8,516 nucleotides of DNA from Paracoccaceae bacterium (GCA_024304875.1 JAMWZF010000045.1:1-8516), one strand, 5' to 3'. Positions 1 to 8,408 are shown, counted from the stretch's first letter. Numbers and translations are program-made. The notes: generated by a model not told the origin, from the sequence alone.

Positions 1-217
1 CCGCCAGGTTCCCGTCCGGCATCGCCCAGGGATTGCCCCGCCTGCCCCGCGCCGCCGTCTGCCGCCGCGCCATGATCCAGGTCGGCCGGTCGATGTCGGC
101 CGCGCGGGCGGCGGCCTCGGTCATCGTGCTCTCGCAACTGTCCAGCAGGATGAGGTCGTGCCCTTCCGGCCAGACCCCGAGGCCCGACCGGTCCTGCCCT
201 GAGCGGTCAGTTGACAA
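1..217 (-). CDS. birA: Biotin-[acetyl-CoA-carboxylase] ligase, N-terminal part (partial at left edge)
   Basis: Biotin-protein ligase activates biotin to biotinoyl-5'-AMP and attaches it to the biotin carrier protein of acetyl-CoA carboxylase and related enzymes in the cytoplasm. About 72 codons are visible. Seen: an SCESTMTEAA segment (residues about 27-36), matching the family's D-S-T-N/M biotin-site strand, and QTAARGRRGNPW (53-64), the GRGRRG nucleotide-binding loop, followed by PDGNLA. The catalytic domain begins near residue 20, so there is no N-terminal helix-turn-helix; this looks like a monofunctional enzyme, not a BirA repressor. The start is uncertain: between the nuoN end and the first recognisable residues the only usable in-frame start is TTG at 217-215, which overlaps nuoN by 11 nt and has no convincing Shine-Dalgarno sequence. 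birA next to nuoN is a familiar alphaproteobacterial arrangement (recalled). The product is clear from the loop motif; the exact start is not. Confidence 0.85.
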   Translation of the reverse strand, partial: MSTDRSGQDRSGLGVWPEGHDLILLDSCESTMTEAAARAADIDRPTWIMARRQTAARGRRGNPWAMPDGNLA

Positions 218-1643
218 GCGTGTCCGCCGCCGCGGCGGCCAGGGGCTCGACCCCGAAGAGGTTGATGACGCCGAAGACCATGATCGCCGCCGAGACCATC
301 AAGACGCCCCAGAGCACGGGCGAGCCGTTCCGGTCCAGCGGCTCGCGCTCCTCGCCGAAGTACATGAAGTAGACGATCCGCAGGTAGTAGAACGCCCCGA
401 TGACCGAGGCGACCACGCCCGCCACCGCCAGCCAGGCCAGCCCGCCGTCGTAGGCGGCCCGCAGGACGTAGAGTTTGCCGAAGAAGCCGACGAGAGGCGG
501 CACGCCTGCCAGCGAGAACAGCAGGATCAGCATCGCCAGTGCCTTCAGCGGCTCGCGCGCGGAATACATCTGCAATGCGTCGATGTCCGTCACCGGCATG
601 CCGTCCTTCTCCATCGACAGGATGAAGGCGAAGGTGCCGAGGTTCATTACCACGTAGATCGCCATGTAGATCAGCATCGCCTGCACGCCGAGGACGGTCC
701 CCGCGGCGAGGCCCATGAGGGCGAACCCCATGTGCGTGATCGACGAATAGGCCATCAGCCGCTTGATGTTCCGCTGCCCGATCGCGGCGATGGAGCCGAG
801 GAACATCGACACCACCGACAGGAACGCCACGATCTGCTGCCAGTCCGCCACGACCACCCCGAAGGCGTCGAACATCACCCGTCCGAACAGCGCCATGGCC
901 GCGACCTTGGGCGCGGTGGCGAAGAAGGCGGTGATCGGCGTCGGCGCGCCCTCGTAGACGTCCGGCGTCCACATGTGGAACGGCGCGGCCGAGACCTTGA
1001 AGGCGAAACCGGCGCAGAGGAAGACCAGCCCGAAGAGGAGGCCGAGAGACACGCCGTCGACCGAGGAGGCCACGATATCCGAGAACAGGGTGGAGCCGGC
1101 ATAGCCGTAGGTCAGCGAGGCGCCGTAGAGCAGCAGGCCCGAGGACAGGGCGCCGAGGACGAAGTACTTCAGCCCCGCCTCGGTCGACTTCACGCTGTCC
1201 CGCCGCAGCGAGGCGACGACGTAGAGCGCCAGCGACTGAAGCTCCAGCCCCATGTAGAGGGCGATCAGGTCCCCGGCCGAGACCATGACCATCATGCCCA
1301 CGACGGCCAGCGTCACCAGCACCGGGTATTCGAAGCGCAAGAGGTCCCGGCGGGCGAGGTATTCCTGGCTCATCAGCAGGATCGCGGCGGCCGAGAACAG
1401 GATCAGCACCTTGGCGAAGCGGGCGAAGCCGTCGTCCACGAAGGACCCGGCAAAGGCCTCTCGCGTTTCGTCCCCGGTCGTCCCGATCCAGAGGCCGACG
1501 ATGACGAAGATGCCCGCCGTGCCCCAGACAAGCAGGCCCGCCGCCTTGTCCTTGGTGGTGTAGACCGCGCCCAGGAGCGCGACCATCGCGAAGACCGACA
1601 GGACGATCTCGGGCAGGATGATCTGGAGGTCGGTGCCGATCAT
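207..1643 (-). CDS. nuoN: NADH-quinone oxidoreductase subunit N (antiporter-like membrane subunit)
   Basis: NuoN is one of three antiporter-like subunits of the complex I membrane arm and is thought to carry one proton channel. The 478-residue protein is hydrophobic throughout, about 14 membrane helices as expected, and near the usual family length (about 480-500). Visible key residues are Glu134 in MGLELQSLAL, Lys216 in GFAFKVSAAPFHMWTPDVYE, Lys246 in FATAPKVAAM and Lys390 in GFFGKLYVL. These correspond to the conserved Glu and Lys residues of the E. coli channel by motif position. ATG at 1643 is preceded by GGAG about 8 nt upstream, inside the end of nuoM; the nuoM stop lies 4 nt before the start. 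The 3' end overlaps the likely birA start. Identification is firm. Confidence 0.98.
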   Translation of the reverse strand: MIGTDLQIILPEIVLSVFAMVALLGAVYTTKDKAAGLLVWGTAGIFVIVGLWIGTTGDETREAFAGSFVDDGFARFAKVLILFSAAAILLMSQEYLARRDLLRFEYPVLVTLAVVGMMVMVSAGDLIALYMGLELQSLALYVVASLRRDSVKSTEAGLKYFVLGALSSGLLLYGASLTYGYAGSTLFSDIVASSVDGVSLGLLFGLVFLCAGFAFKVSAAPFHMWTPDVYEGAPTPITAFFATAPKVAAMALFGRVMFDAFGVVVADWQQIVAFLSVVSMFLGSIAAIGQRNIKRLMAYSSITHMGFALMGLAAGTVLGVQAMLIYMAIYVVMNLGTFAFILSMEKDGMPVTDIDALQMYSAREPLKALAMLILLFSLAGVPPLVGFFGKLYVLRAAYDGGLAWLAVAGVVASVIGAFYYLRIVYFMYFGEEREPLDRNGSPVLWGVLMVSAAIMVFGVINLFGVEPLAAAAADTLVN

Positions 1644-1647
1644 GAAG

Positions 1648-3194
<1,547 letters not shown>

Positions 3195-3195
<1 letters not shown>

Positions 3196-5402
3196 TACTC
3201 GACTCCCCCGAACAGCGTCATCCAGGTGATCAGGATCGCGATCCCGATGACCATCGCGAAGGCGTAGGTGAAGATGTAGCCGGACTGCGCCCGGTTCAGC
3301 GCCCGGGTGACGAAGGGCACGACGCCCATGGCCAGCCCGTTGATCCCGCCGTCGATGACCCCGCCGTCACCGCGCTTCCACAGGAAGGCGCCGACGCGGG
3401 TCGCCGGGCGGACGAACAGGAAGTCGTAGATCTCGTCGAAATACCACTTGTTCAGCAGGAAGAGGTACAGCGGCCGCTGGTTCTCGGCCAGCTTGGCGGG
3501 CAGGTCGGGGCGGCGGATGTACATCTGGAAGGCGACGAGGAAGCCGATCAGCATCGCCACGAAGGGCGAGACCTTGACCCAGGTCGGCGCGTGGTGCGCG
3601 TCGTCCATGACGTGGTTGTCCGGGCCGATGAAGATGGCGCCGTCGCCGGGCTGCTGCGCCGGGCCGTGGGCCGCCTCTTCGCCGTGGTCCTCGGCGCTGT
3701 CGCTGGCCGCGGCCGTCTCGCCGTGGTCCTCGCCCTCGCCGGTGGGTTCGGTCACCGCCTCGTCCGCGCCCTCGAGGTCGCCCTCGGCCAGTTCTTCGAC
3801 CGCTTCGCCGACACCGGCGCCGTGATCGTCCTCGGCCATGACCTCTTCGGCATGGGCGGCGTTGATCCCGAAGAACCGGTTGACCCGCTCATGCTCGCCG
3901 AAGAACGGCCCGTACCAGACCATGCCCGCCAGCACCGCGCCGACGGCCAGCACCCCGAGGGGGACCAGCATGACGGTCGGGCTTTCGTGGGCATGCTCGT
4001 GGGTGTGCCGGTCGCCCCGCGCCTCGCCGAAGAAGGTCAGGAAGATCAGCCGCCAGGAATAGAAGGAGGTGAAGAGCGCCGCGATCACGAGCATCCAGAA
4101 GGCGTATCCGCCCATGGTCCCGGCCCAGGCGCTCTCGATGATGGCGTCCTTGGAGAGGAAGCCGGCAAAGCCGATGTGGGTCAGCGGGATGCCGACGCCG
4201 GTGATGGCCAGCGTGCCGATCATCATCGCCCAGAATGTATAGGGCAGCTTGTGGCGCAGCCCGCCGTAGTTCCGCATGTCCTGTTCGTGGTGCATCCCGT
4301 GGATCACCGACCCGGCGCCGAGGAACAGCATCGCCTTGAAGAAGGCGTGGGTGAACAGGTGGAACATGGCGGCCGAGTAGACGCCGACGCCCGCCGCCAC
4401 GAACATGTAGCCCAGCTGCGAGCAGGTCGAATAGGCGATCACGCGCTTGATGTCGTTCTGGACGAGGCCGACTGTCGCCGCGAAGAAGGCCGTCGAGGCG
4501 CCGAGGAACGTGATGAATGCCGTGGCGTTCGGCGCGAATTCCATGATCGGCGACATGCGGCAGACGAGGAACACGCCCGCCGTCACCATCGTCGCGGCGT
4601 GGATCAGGGCCGACACCGGGGTCGGGCCTTCCATCGCGTCCGGCAGCCAGGTGTGCAGGAAAAGCTGCGCCGACTTGCCCATCGCGCCGATGAACAGCAG
4701 GAAAGCCACCAGCTCGGCGGCGTTCCATTCGCGCCAGAGGAAGGTGAGGTTCGTCTCGGCCATCTCGGGCGCAGAGGCGAAGATGACGTCGAAGTTGATC
4801 GAGTCCGTCAGGAAGAACAGGGCGAAGATGCCCAAGGCAAAGCCGAAGTCGCCCACCCGGTTGACCACGAAAGCCTTGATCGCTGCGGCGTTGGCGCTCG
4901 GCTTGCGGTAGTAGAACCCGATCAGCAGGTACGAGGCGAGGCCCACGCCCTCCCAGCCGAAGAACATCTGGACGAGGTTGTCCGCCGTCACCAGCATCAG
5001 CATGGCGAAGGTGAAGAACGACAGGTAGGCGAAGAAGCGGGCCTTGTAATGCTCGCCCTCGCGGAACTGGTCGTCGTGCGCCATGTAGCCGAAGGAATAG
5101 AGGTGGACGAGCGCCGAGACCGTGGTGATGACGATCAGCATGATCGCCGTCAGCCGGTCCATCCGGATCGCCCACGAGGTGTCGAGGCTGCCCGAGGACA
5201 CCCAGCGCATGATCTCGACCGTGTAGGACCCGCCCGGGTGCGCCGAGGGATCGAAAGTCAGGAAGATCACCCAGGACAGCAGGCAGGCGAGGCCGAGCAG
5301 CAGGGTCGTGACCCACTGCCCCCCGTTCTCGGTGATGATCCGCCAGCCGAAGCCGCCGATGATCGCGCCGACGAGGGGGGAGAAGAGGATGATGGTTTCC
5401 AC
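3195..5402 (-). CDS. nuoL: NADH-quinone oxidoreductase subunit L with acidic loop insertion
   Basis: NuoL is the most distal antiporter-like subunit; its long lateral helix runs along the membrane arm and contacts NuoM and NuoN. Visible channel residues: Glu151 (FFGWEGVGLASYLL), Lys243 (GAMGKSAQLFLHTWLPDAME), His268 (SALIHAATMVTAGV), Lys356 (HAFFKAMLFLGAG) and Lys418 (FLSKDAIIES). Residues about 630-700 fit the lateral helix, and 710-731 form the last membrane helix. At 735 residues it is longer than the E. coli protein (about 613). The extra length is mainly a very acidic segment (about 517-582) between the predicted 14th and 15th helices, placed on the periplasmic side by homology. A His-rich loop lies at 466-472. 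The start is GTG: AAGGGG sits 10 nt upstream, the protein begins METIILFSPLVGA like relatives, and the nuoK stop is 7 nt before it. The stop TAA overlaps the nuoM ATG by one base. Confidence 0.97.
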
Positions 5403-5409
5403 GGGTCTC

Positions 5410-5715
5410 TTACCCCTTCATGACGTTGACGTCTTCGACGTCGATGGTGCCGCGGTTGCGGAAGAAGCAGACGAGGATGGCCAGGCCGATGGCCGCCTCG
5501 GCGGCGGCGACGGTCAGCACGAAGAGGGTGAAGACCTGGCCCGTCAGATCGCCCAGGTAGGACGAGAAGGCCACCAGGTTGATGTTGACCGCCAGCAGCA
5601 TCAGCTCGATCGACATCAGCAGGATGATGACGTTCTTGCGGTTCAGGAACAGCCCGAAGATGCCGATGACGAACAGCGCCGCCGCCACGGTGAGATAGTG
5701 TTCAAGTCCGATCAT
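5410..5715 (-). CDS. nuoK: NADH-quinone oxidoreductase subunit K
   Basis: NuoK is a small membrane subunit (three helices) forming part of the charged path between the quinone site and the antiporter-like subunits. It has 101 residues, the normal length. The two conserved membrane glutamates are present: Glu37 in LLMSIELMLLAVNINLVAF and Glu73 in TVAAAEAAIGLAI, equivalent to E. coli Glu36 and Glu72. Helices lie at about 7-24, 29-50 and 60-85, followed by a short polar tail (RNRGTIDVEDVNVMKG). ATG at 5715 is preceded by GAGGGA with 6 nt spacing, a good ribosome binding site. It follows the only real spacer in the cluster and ends 7 nt before the nuoL GTG. Confidence 0.98.
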   Translation of the reverse strand: MIGLEHYLTVAAALFVIGIFGLFLNRKNVIILLMSIELMLLAVNINLVAFSSYLGDLTGQVFTLFVLTVAAAEAAIGLAILVCFFRNRGTIDVEDVNVMKG

Positions 5716-5825
5716 CGGGTGTCCCTCGTGTTCGTCTGCCCCGCCACGGACCCGCTCCGGGGCCTTTCGCGCAGTGGGAGGAGGTCCCGGCCCGGGGCCG
5801 GGACAGATCCGTCTTGTCGTGTCAT
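5712..5825 (-). CDS. Possible 37-aa micro-ORF between nuoJ and nuoK (doubtful)
   Basis: An open frame spans the whole nuoJ-nuoK spacer. Its ATG (5825-5823) shares one base with the nuoJ stop (TGATG), and its TGA (5714-5712) overlaps the nuoK ATG as ATGA, the junction types used elsewhere in this operon. The 37-residue product starts MTRQDGSVPA and ends TNTRDTR; it is Arg/Pro-rich (seven Arg), has no Cys, no membrane helix and no motif I recognise. Against it: 8 of 37 codons end in A or T, including ACA, two CGA and TCT, a looser pattern than in nuoJ or nuoK; there is no clear ribosome binding site; and a perfect hairpin lies inside the frame. Long open frames are cheap in GC-rich DNA. It may be an untranslated spacer. 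Confidence 0.2.
   Translation of the reverse strand: MTRQDGSVPAPGRDLLPLRERPRSGSVAGQTNTRDTR
5748..5799. repeat. Imperfect direct repeat of a GC-rich 17-mer in the nuoJ-nuoK spacer
   Basis: Two copies of a 17-base unit, at 5748-5764 (ggacccgctccggggcc) and 5783-5799 (ggtcccggcccggggcc), match at 14 of 17 positions with 18 bases between them. The second copy contributes the left side of the perfect hairpin at 5784-5804. Such GC-rich units could be a dispersed intergenic repeat, but only this locus is visible, and low sequence complexity alone could produce the similarity. Confidence 0.5.
5784..5804 (-). other. Perfect 9-bp GC-rich hairpin in the nuoJ-nuoK spacer
   Basis: The arms gtcccggcc (5784-5792) and ggccgggac (5796-5804) are exact inverted complements around a 3-base loop. 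In the nuo mRNA it would form a very stable stem about 21 nt after the nuoJ stop and about 69 nt before the nuoK start. No T-run follows on the transcript strand, so it is not a canonical intrinsic terminator. Possible roles are mRNA stabilisation, a processing site, or partial attenuation between the two halves of the membrane-arm genes; none can be told from sequence alone. Confidence 0.6.
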
Positions 5826-6430
5826 CACAGCCCCTGCCCCGGCTTGACGTCCTTCAGTTCCATTGCCTTGGCCGGATCGCGGTACATCTGCGCCAGCACG
5901 TTCTGGCGCTTGACGTCCGAGCGGTGGCGCAGGGTCAGCACGATCGCGCCGATCATGGCGACCAGCAGGATCAGGCCGGCCAGCTGGAACAGCAGGAAAT
6001 ACCGGTCATAAAGCACCAGGCCCAGCCCTTGGGTGTTGTAGACGTCCTCCACCGGGTTCGCGGCGCGCTCCACGGCGCCGACGTCGAATTCCCAGACCCC
6101 GAAAGCCAGCGCCAGCTGCATCAGGAGGATGATCCCGATCAGCAGGGCCAGGGGCATGTATTTCGCCATCTCCCCCTTCAGCGCGGCAAAGTCCACGTCG
6201 AGCATCATCACCACGAAGAGGAACAGCACCATGACCGCGCCGACGTAGACGATCATCAGCAGCATGGCCAGGAACTCGGCCCCGAGGAGGACGAAGAGGC
6301 CTGCCGAGGACAGGAAGGTCAGGATCAGCCAGAGGACCGAGTGGACCGGGTTCCGGCTCACCACCGTCATCAGGCCCCCGCCGAGCGCGGCGACGGCGAA
6401 GCAGTAGAAGGCAAAGGCGGCTGGGGTCAT
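5825..6430 (-). CDS. nuoJ: NADH-quinone oxidoreductase subunit J
   Basis: NuoJ is a five-helix membrane subunit next to NuoH, NuoA and NuoK. Its third helix changes shape in the catalytic cycle and lies on the path linking quinone reduction to proton pumping. The 201-residue protein shows the typical start (FAFYCFAVAALGGGLMTVVS), the NPVHSVLWLILTFLSSAGLF segment (27-46) and the conserved third-helix stretch MIVYVGAVMVLFLFVVMMLD (59-78), including the Tyr-Val-Gly-Ala signature. A loop near 113-136 precedes the last helix (about 147-166), and a polar tail follows. I chose ATG at 6430: it begins at the normal family N-terminus, overlaps the preceding stop as ATGA, and has AAGGA upstream. Two TGA stops follow in tandem (5827-5825 and 5824-5822). 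Confidence 0.97.
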   Translation of the reverse strand: MTPAAFAFYCFAVAALGGGLMTVVSRNPVHSVLWLILTFLSSAGLFVLLGAEFLAMLLMIVYVGAVMVLFLFVVMMLDVDFAALKGEMAKYMPLALLIGIILLMQLALAFGVWEFDVGAVERAANPVEDVYNTQGLGLVLYDRYFLLFQLAGLILLVAMIGAIVLTLRHRSDVKRQNVLAQMYRDPAKAMELKDVKPGQGL

Positions 6431-6855
6431 TGGCTGTCGTCCTTGTCCTGGTCTTCGCGGGCCTTCTCGTCGGCCATCACGGCCTGGGCCAGTTCCATCG
6501 CCTTGGTCATCGCCGGCACGCCGCCGAACATGCCCGCAAGGGCGATGGTCTCGGCCACTTCCTGGCGCGTCGCGCCCGCCTCGATGGCGTGGCGGACGGT
6601 CATCCGCAGCTGGCTCTCGGCCTGGGCCCCCGCGATTGTCAGGCCCGTCAGGGTCAGCAGCAGCTTGGTCTTGGCGTCCAGCCCCTCCGGGTTGAAGGTC
6701 TTGCCCATGAAGGCCTCCATCGCCTCCTTGGGCATGGTCGGCCAGAGCTTCTCGAAGCCCGACGGCGTGAAGCTCTCCAGCGCCGGGTTCATCGCCTTGG
6801 CCCAGTCTTGACCGGCCTTCATCATGGCCTCGAAGGGGTTGGAACCGTCGGTCAT
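6427..6855 (-). CDS. Carboxymuconolactone decarboxylase family protein inside the nuo operon
   Basis: The 142-residue soluble protein matches the CMD/AhpD fold. Residues about 60-125 show a helix LLLTLTGLTIAGAQAESQLR, then VRHAIEAGATRQEVAETI, then MFGGVPAMTKAMELAQAV, the family's H..A...G.T..E..E and Y/F.G.P pattern with His89. It has no cysteine at all, so it lacks the CxxC pair of AhpD-type peroxidases. Residues 1-50 are a Met/Phe/Trp-rich, probably amphipathic helical extension (NPFEAMMKAGQDWAKAMNPA). The C-terminus is short and charged (EKAREDQDKDDSQ). It overlaps nuoI upstream and nuoJ downstream by ATGA, so it is translated within the nuo operon. True 4-carboxymuconolactone decarboxylation is unlikely here because no aromatic-degradation genes are nearby. 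Its role in complex I is unknown; assembly, stability or an unrelated enzyme are all possible. I recall unidentified frames in the Paracoccus and Rhodobacter nuo/nqo clusters; this may be one of them. Confidence 0.88.
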   Translation of the reverse strand: MTDGSNPFEAMMKAGQDWAKAMNPALESFTPSGFEKLWPTMPKEAMEAFMGKTFNPEGLDAKTKLLLTLTGLTIAGAQAESQLRMTVRHAIEAGATRQEVAETIALAGMFGGVPAMTKAMELAQAVMADEKAREDQDKDDSQ

Positions 6856-7349
6856 CGGTAGGGCGCGTCCAGTTCGAGGTTGCGGGCGATCTCGGCCTCC
6901 CAGCGGTCGCCGTTGGCGAGCAGCTTGGCCTTGTCGTAGAACAGCTCTTCCCGCGTCTCGGTCGAGAACTCGAAGTTCGGCCCTTCCACGATGGCATCGA
7001 CCGGGCAGGCCTCCTGGCAGAAGCCGCAGTAGATGCATTTGGCCATGTCGATGTCGTACCGCACGGTGCGGCGCGTGCCGTCGTTGCGGCGCGGACCGGC
7101 CTCGATGGTGATGGCCTGCGCGGGGCAGATTGCCTCGCAAAGCTTGCAGGCGATGCAGCGTTCCTCGCCGTTGGGATACCGGCGCAGCGCATGTTCGCCG
7201 CGGAAGCGGGGCGACAGCGGCCCCTTCTCGTGCGGGTAGTTGATCGTCGTCTTGGGCGAGAAGAAATACCGCAGCCCCAGCTTGAACCCCTTCAGGAAGT
7301 CCACCAGCAGGAAGTATTTCGTGGCCCGGTTCCAGTCGATCGCGGTCAT
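6852..7349 (-). CDS. nuoI: NADH-quinone oxidoreductase subunit I (two 4Fe-4S ferredoxin-like subunit)
   Basis: NuoI is a peripheral-arm subunit at the membrane interface. Its two 4Fe-4S clusters (N6a and N6b) relay electrons toward the terminal cluster and quinone. The 165-residue protein has two ferredoxin motifs: Cys65, 68, 71, 75 in CIACKLCEAICPAQAI, and Cys105, 108, 111, 115 in CIYCGFCQEACPVDAI. The N-terminal segment (FLKGFKLGLRYFFSPKTTINYP) is the amphipathic anchor onto NuoH, followed by FRGEHALRRYPNGEERC, typical of the alphaproteobacterial and mitochondrial TYKY type. ATG at 7349 has GGAGG about 8 nt upstream, inside the nuoH end, and lies 3 nt after the nuoH stop. Its TGA overlaps the next ATG. 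Confidence 0.98.
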   Translation of the reverse strand: MTAIDWNRATKYFLLVDFLKGFKLGLRYFFSPKTTINYPHEKGPLSPRFRGEHALRRYPNGEERCIACKLCEAICPAQAITIEAGPRRNDGTRRTVRYDIDMAKCIYCGFCQEACPVDAIVEGPNFEFSTETREELFYDKAKLLANGDRWEAEIARNLELDAPYR

Positions 7350-7352
7350 GGG

Positions 7353-8393
7353 TCAGCCTCCGGTCGCCCAGCGGGCCCAGAACCCGCCAAGGACTTCGAA
7401 TTTCGCAAGGAACGCCACCAGCACGACCCAGCCCAGCGACATCGGCAGGAAGACCTTCCAGCCGAGGCGCATGAGCTGGTCGTAGCGGTAGCGCGGGGTG
7501 ATCGCCTTCACCATCGCGAAGATGAAGAAGCAGAACAGGATCTTGACGACCATCCAGAACACGCCGTCCGGCAGGAACGGCACCGGCGACAGCCAGCCGC
7601 CGAGGAACAGCAGCGACACCAGGGCGCACATCAGCACCACGGCCATCAATTCGCCGATCATGAACAGCAGGAACGGGGTCGAGGAGTATTCGACCTGGTA
7701 GCCGGCGACGAGCTCGGATTCCGCCTCCGGCAGGTCGAAGGGCGGACGGTTCGTCTCGGCCAGGGCGCTGATGAAGAACAGGAACATCATCGGGAAGTGC
7801 GGCAGCCAGTACCAGCCGAGGATGCCCCAGCCGGTGTCCTGCGCGTGGACGATGGCCGTCAGGTTCATCGACCCGGTGGACAGGATCACGCCGATGATGA
7901 TGAGGCCGATCGAGACCTCGTAGGAGATCATCTGCGCCGCAGACCGCAGCGAGCCCATGAAGGGATATTTCGAGTTCGACGCCCAGCCGCCCATGATGAC
8001 GCCGTAGACCTCGAGCGAGGAGACCGCGAAGATGTAGAGGATCGCGACGTTGATGTCCGAGACGACCCAGCCGTCGTTGAACGGGATCACCGCCCAGGCG
8101 ATGATCGCCAGCGTCAGCGAGATGATGGGCGCGAGGAAGAAGACCACCTTGTCGGCCCCCGCAGGGACGACGATTTCCTTGACGATGTACTTCAGGAAGT
8201 CGGCGAAGGACTGCAGCAGCCCCCAGGGCCCCACCACGTTCGGCCCCCGGCGCAGCATGACGGCGGCCCAGACCTTGCGGTCGGCATACATCAGGAAGGC
8301 GAGGGAGACGAGAACCGGCACCAAAACCAGCAGGCATTGCCCGAGGATCAGCAGAAGGATGCCGGTGTTCGTGGTTGTAAAGAACTCGACCAT
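7353..8393 (-). CDS. nuoH: NADH-quinone oxidoreductase subunit H
   Basis: NuoH forms the membrane part of the quinone-binding chamber and joins the peripheral arm to the proton-pumping arm. The 346-residue protein has about eight membrane helices. Signature segments are YADRKVWAAVMLRRGPNVVG (36-55), GGWASNSKYPFMGSLRSAAQ (135-154) with the following MISYEVSIGL, and the acidic quinone-site loop AETNRPPFDLPEAESELVAG (212-231) followed by YQVEYSS. The loop acids Glu213, Asp220, Glu223, Glu225 and Glu227 are present. The ATG at 8393 gives the usual short N-terminus (MVEFFTTTNTGILLLILGQ). A GAGGGA 9 nt upstream overlaps the stop of the preceding gene. Length is normal for alphaproteobacteria. Confidence 0.98.
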   Translation of the reverse strand: MVEFFTTTNTGILLLILGQCLLVLVPVLVSLAFLMYADRKVWAAVMLRRGPNVVGPWGLLQSFADFLKYIVKEIVVPAGADKVVFFLAPIISLTLAIIAWAVIPFNDGWVVSDINVAILYIFAVSSLEVYGVIMGGWASNSKYPFMGSLRSAAQMISYEVSIGLIIIGVILSTGSMNLTAIVHAQDTGWGILGWYWLPHFPMMFLFFISALAETNRPPFDLPEAESELVAGYQVEYSSTPFLLFMIGELMAVVLMCALVSLLFLGGWLSPVPFLPDGVFWMVVKILFCFFIFAMVKAITPRYRYDQLMRLGWKVFLPMSLGWVVLVAFLAKFEVLGGFWARWATGG

Positions 8394-8402
8394 GGTCCCT
8401 CG

Positions 8403-8408
8403 TCCCTC
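8403..8408 (-). promoter_or_regulatory. Ribosome binding site of nuoH, overlapping the upstream stop
   Basis: GAGGGA lies 9 nt before the nuoH ATG and shares two bases with the TGA of the upstream gene. A second GAGGGA (8396-8401) is only 2 nt from the ATG, too close to serve that start. The overlap suggests nuoH translation is coupled to the gene before it. Confidence 0.6.

Noticed and set aside
3591..5423. 610-codon plus-strand open frame opposite nuoL
   Set aside because: Shadow of nuoL with charged, repetitive composition and no motifs.
5784..5804. Intrinsic transcription terminator after nuoJ
   Set aside because: The stem is strong, but no T-rich tract follows on the transcript strand, and essential complex I genes follow immediately.
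6427..6855. AhpD-type alkylhydroperoxidase
   Set aside because: The protein has no cysteine, so the CxxC catalytic pair is absent.
5825..7192. 455-codon minus-strand frame extending nuoJ upstream
   Set aside because: The part before 6430 is a shadow of nuoI and the CMD gene; NuoJ homology starts exactly at the ATG at 6430.
6427..8337. 636-codon minus-strand frame joining an alternate frame of nuoH and nuoI to the CMD gene
   Set aside because: Only the last 142 codons are a real gene. The rest is an out-of-frame reading of nuoH and nuoI, both identified by strong motifs.
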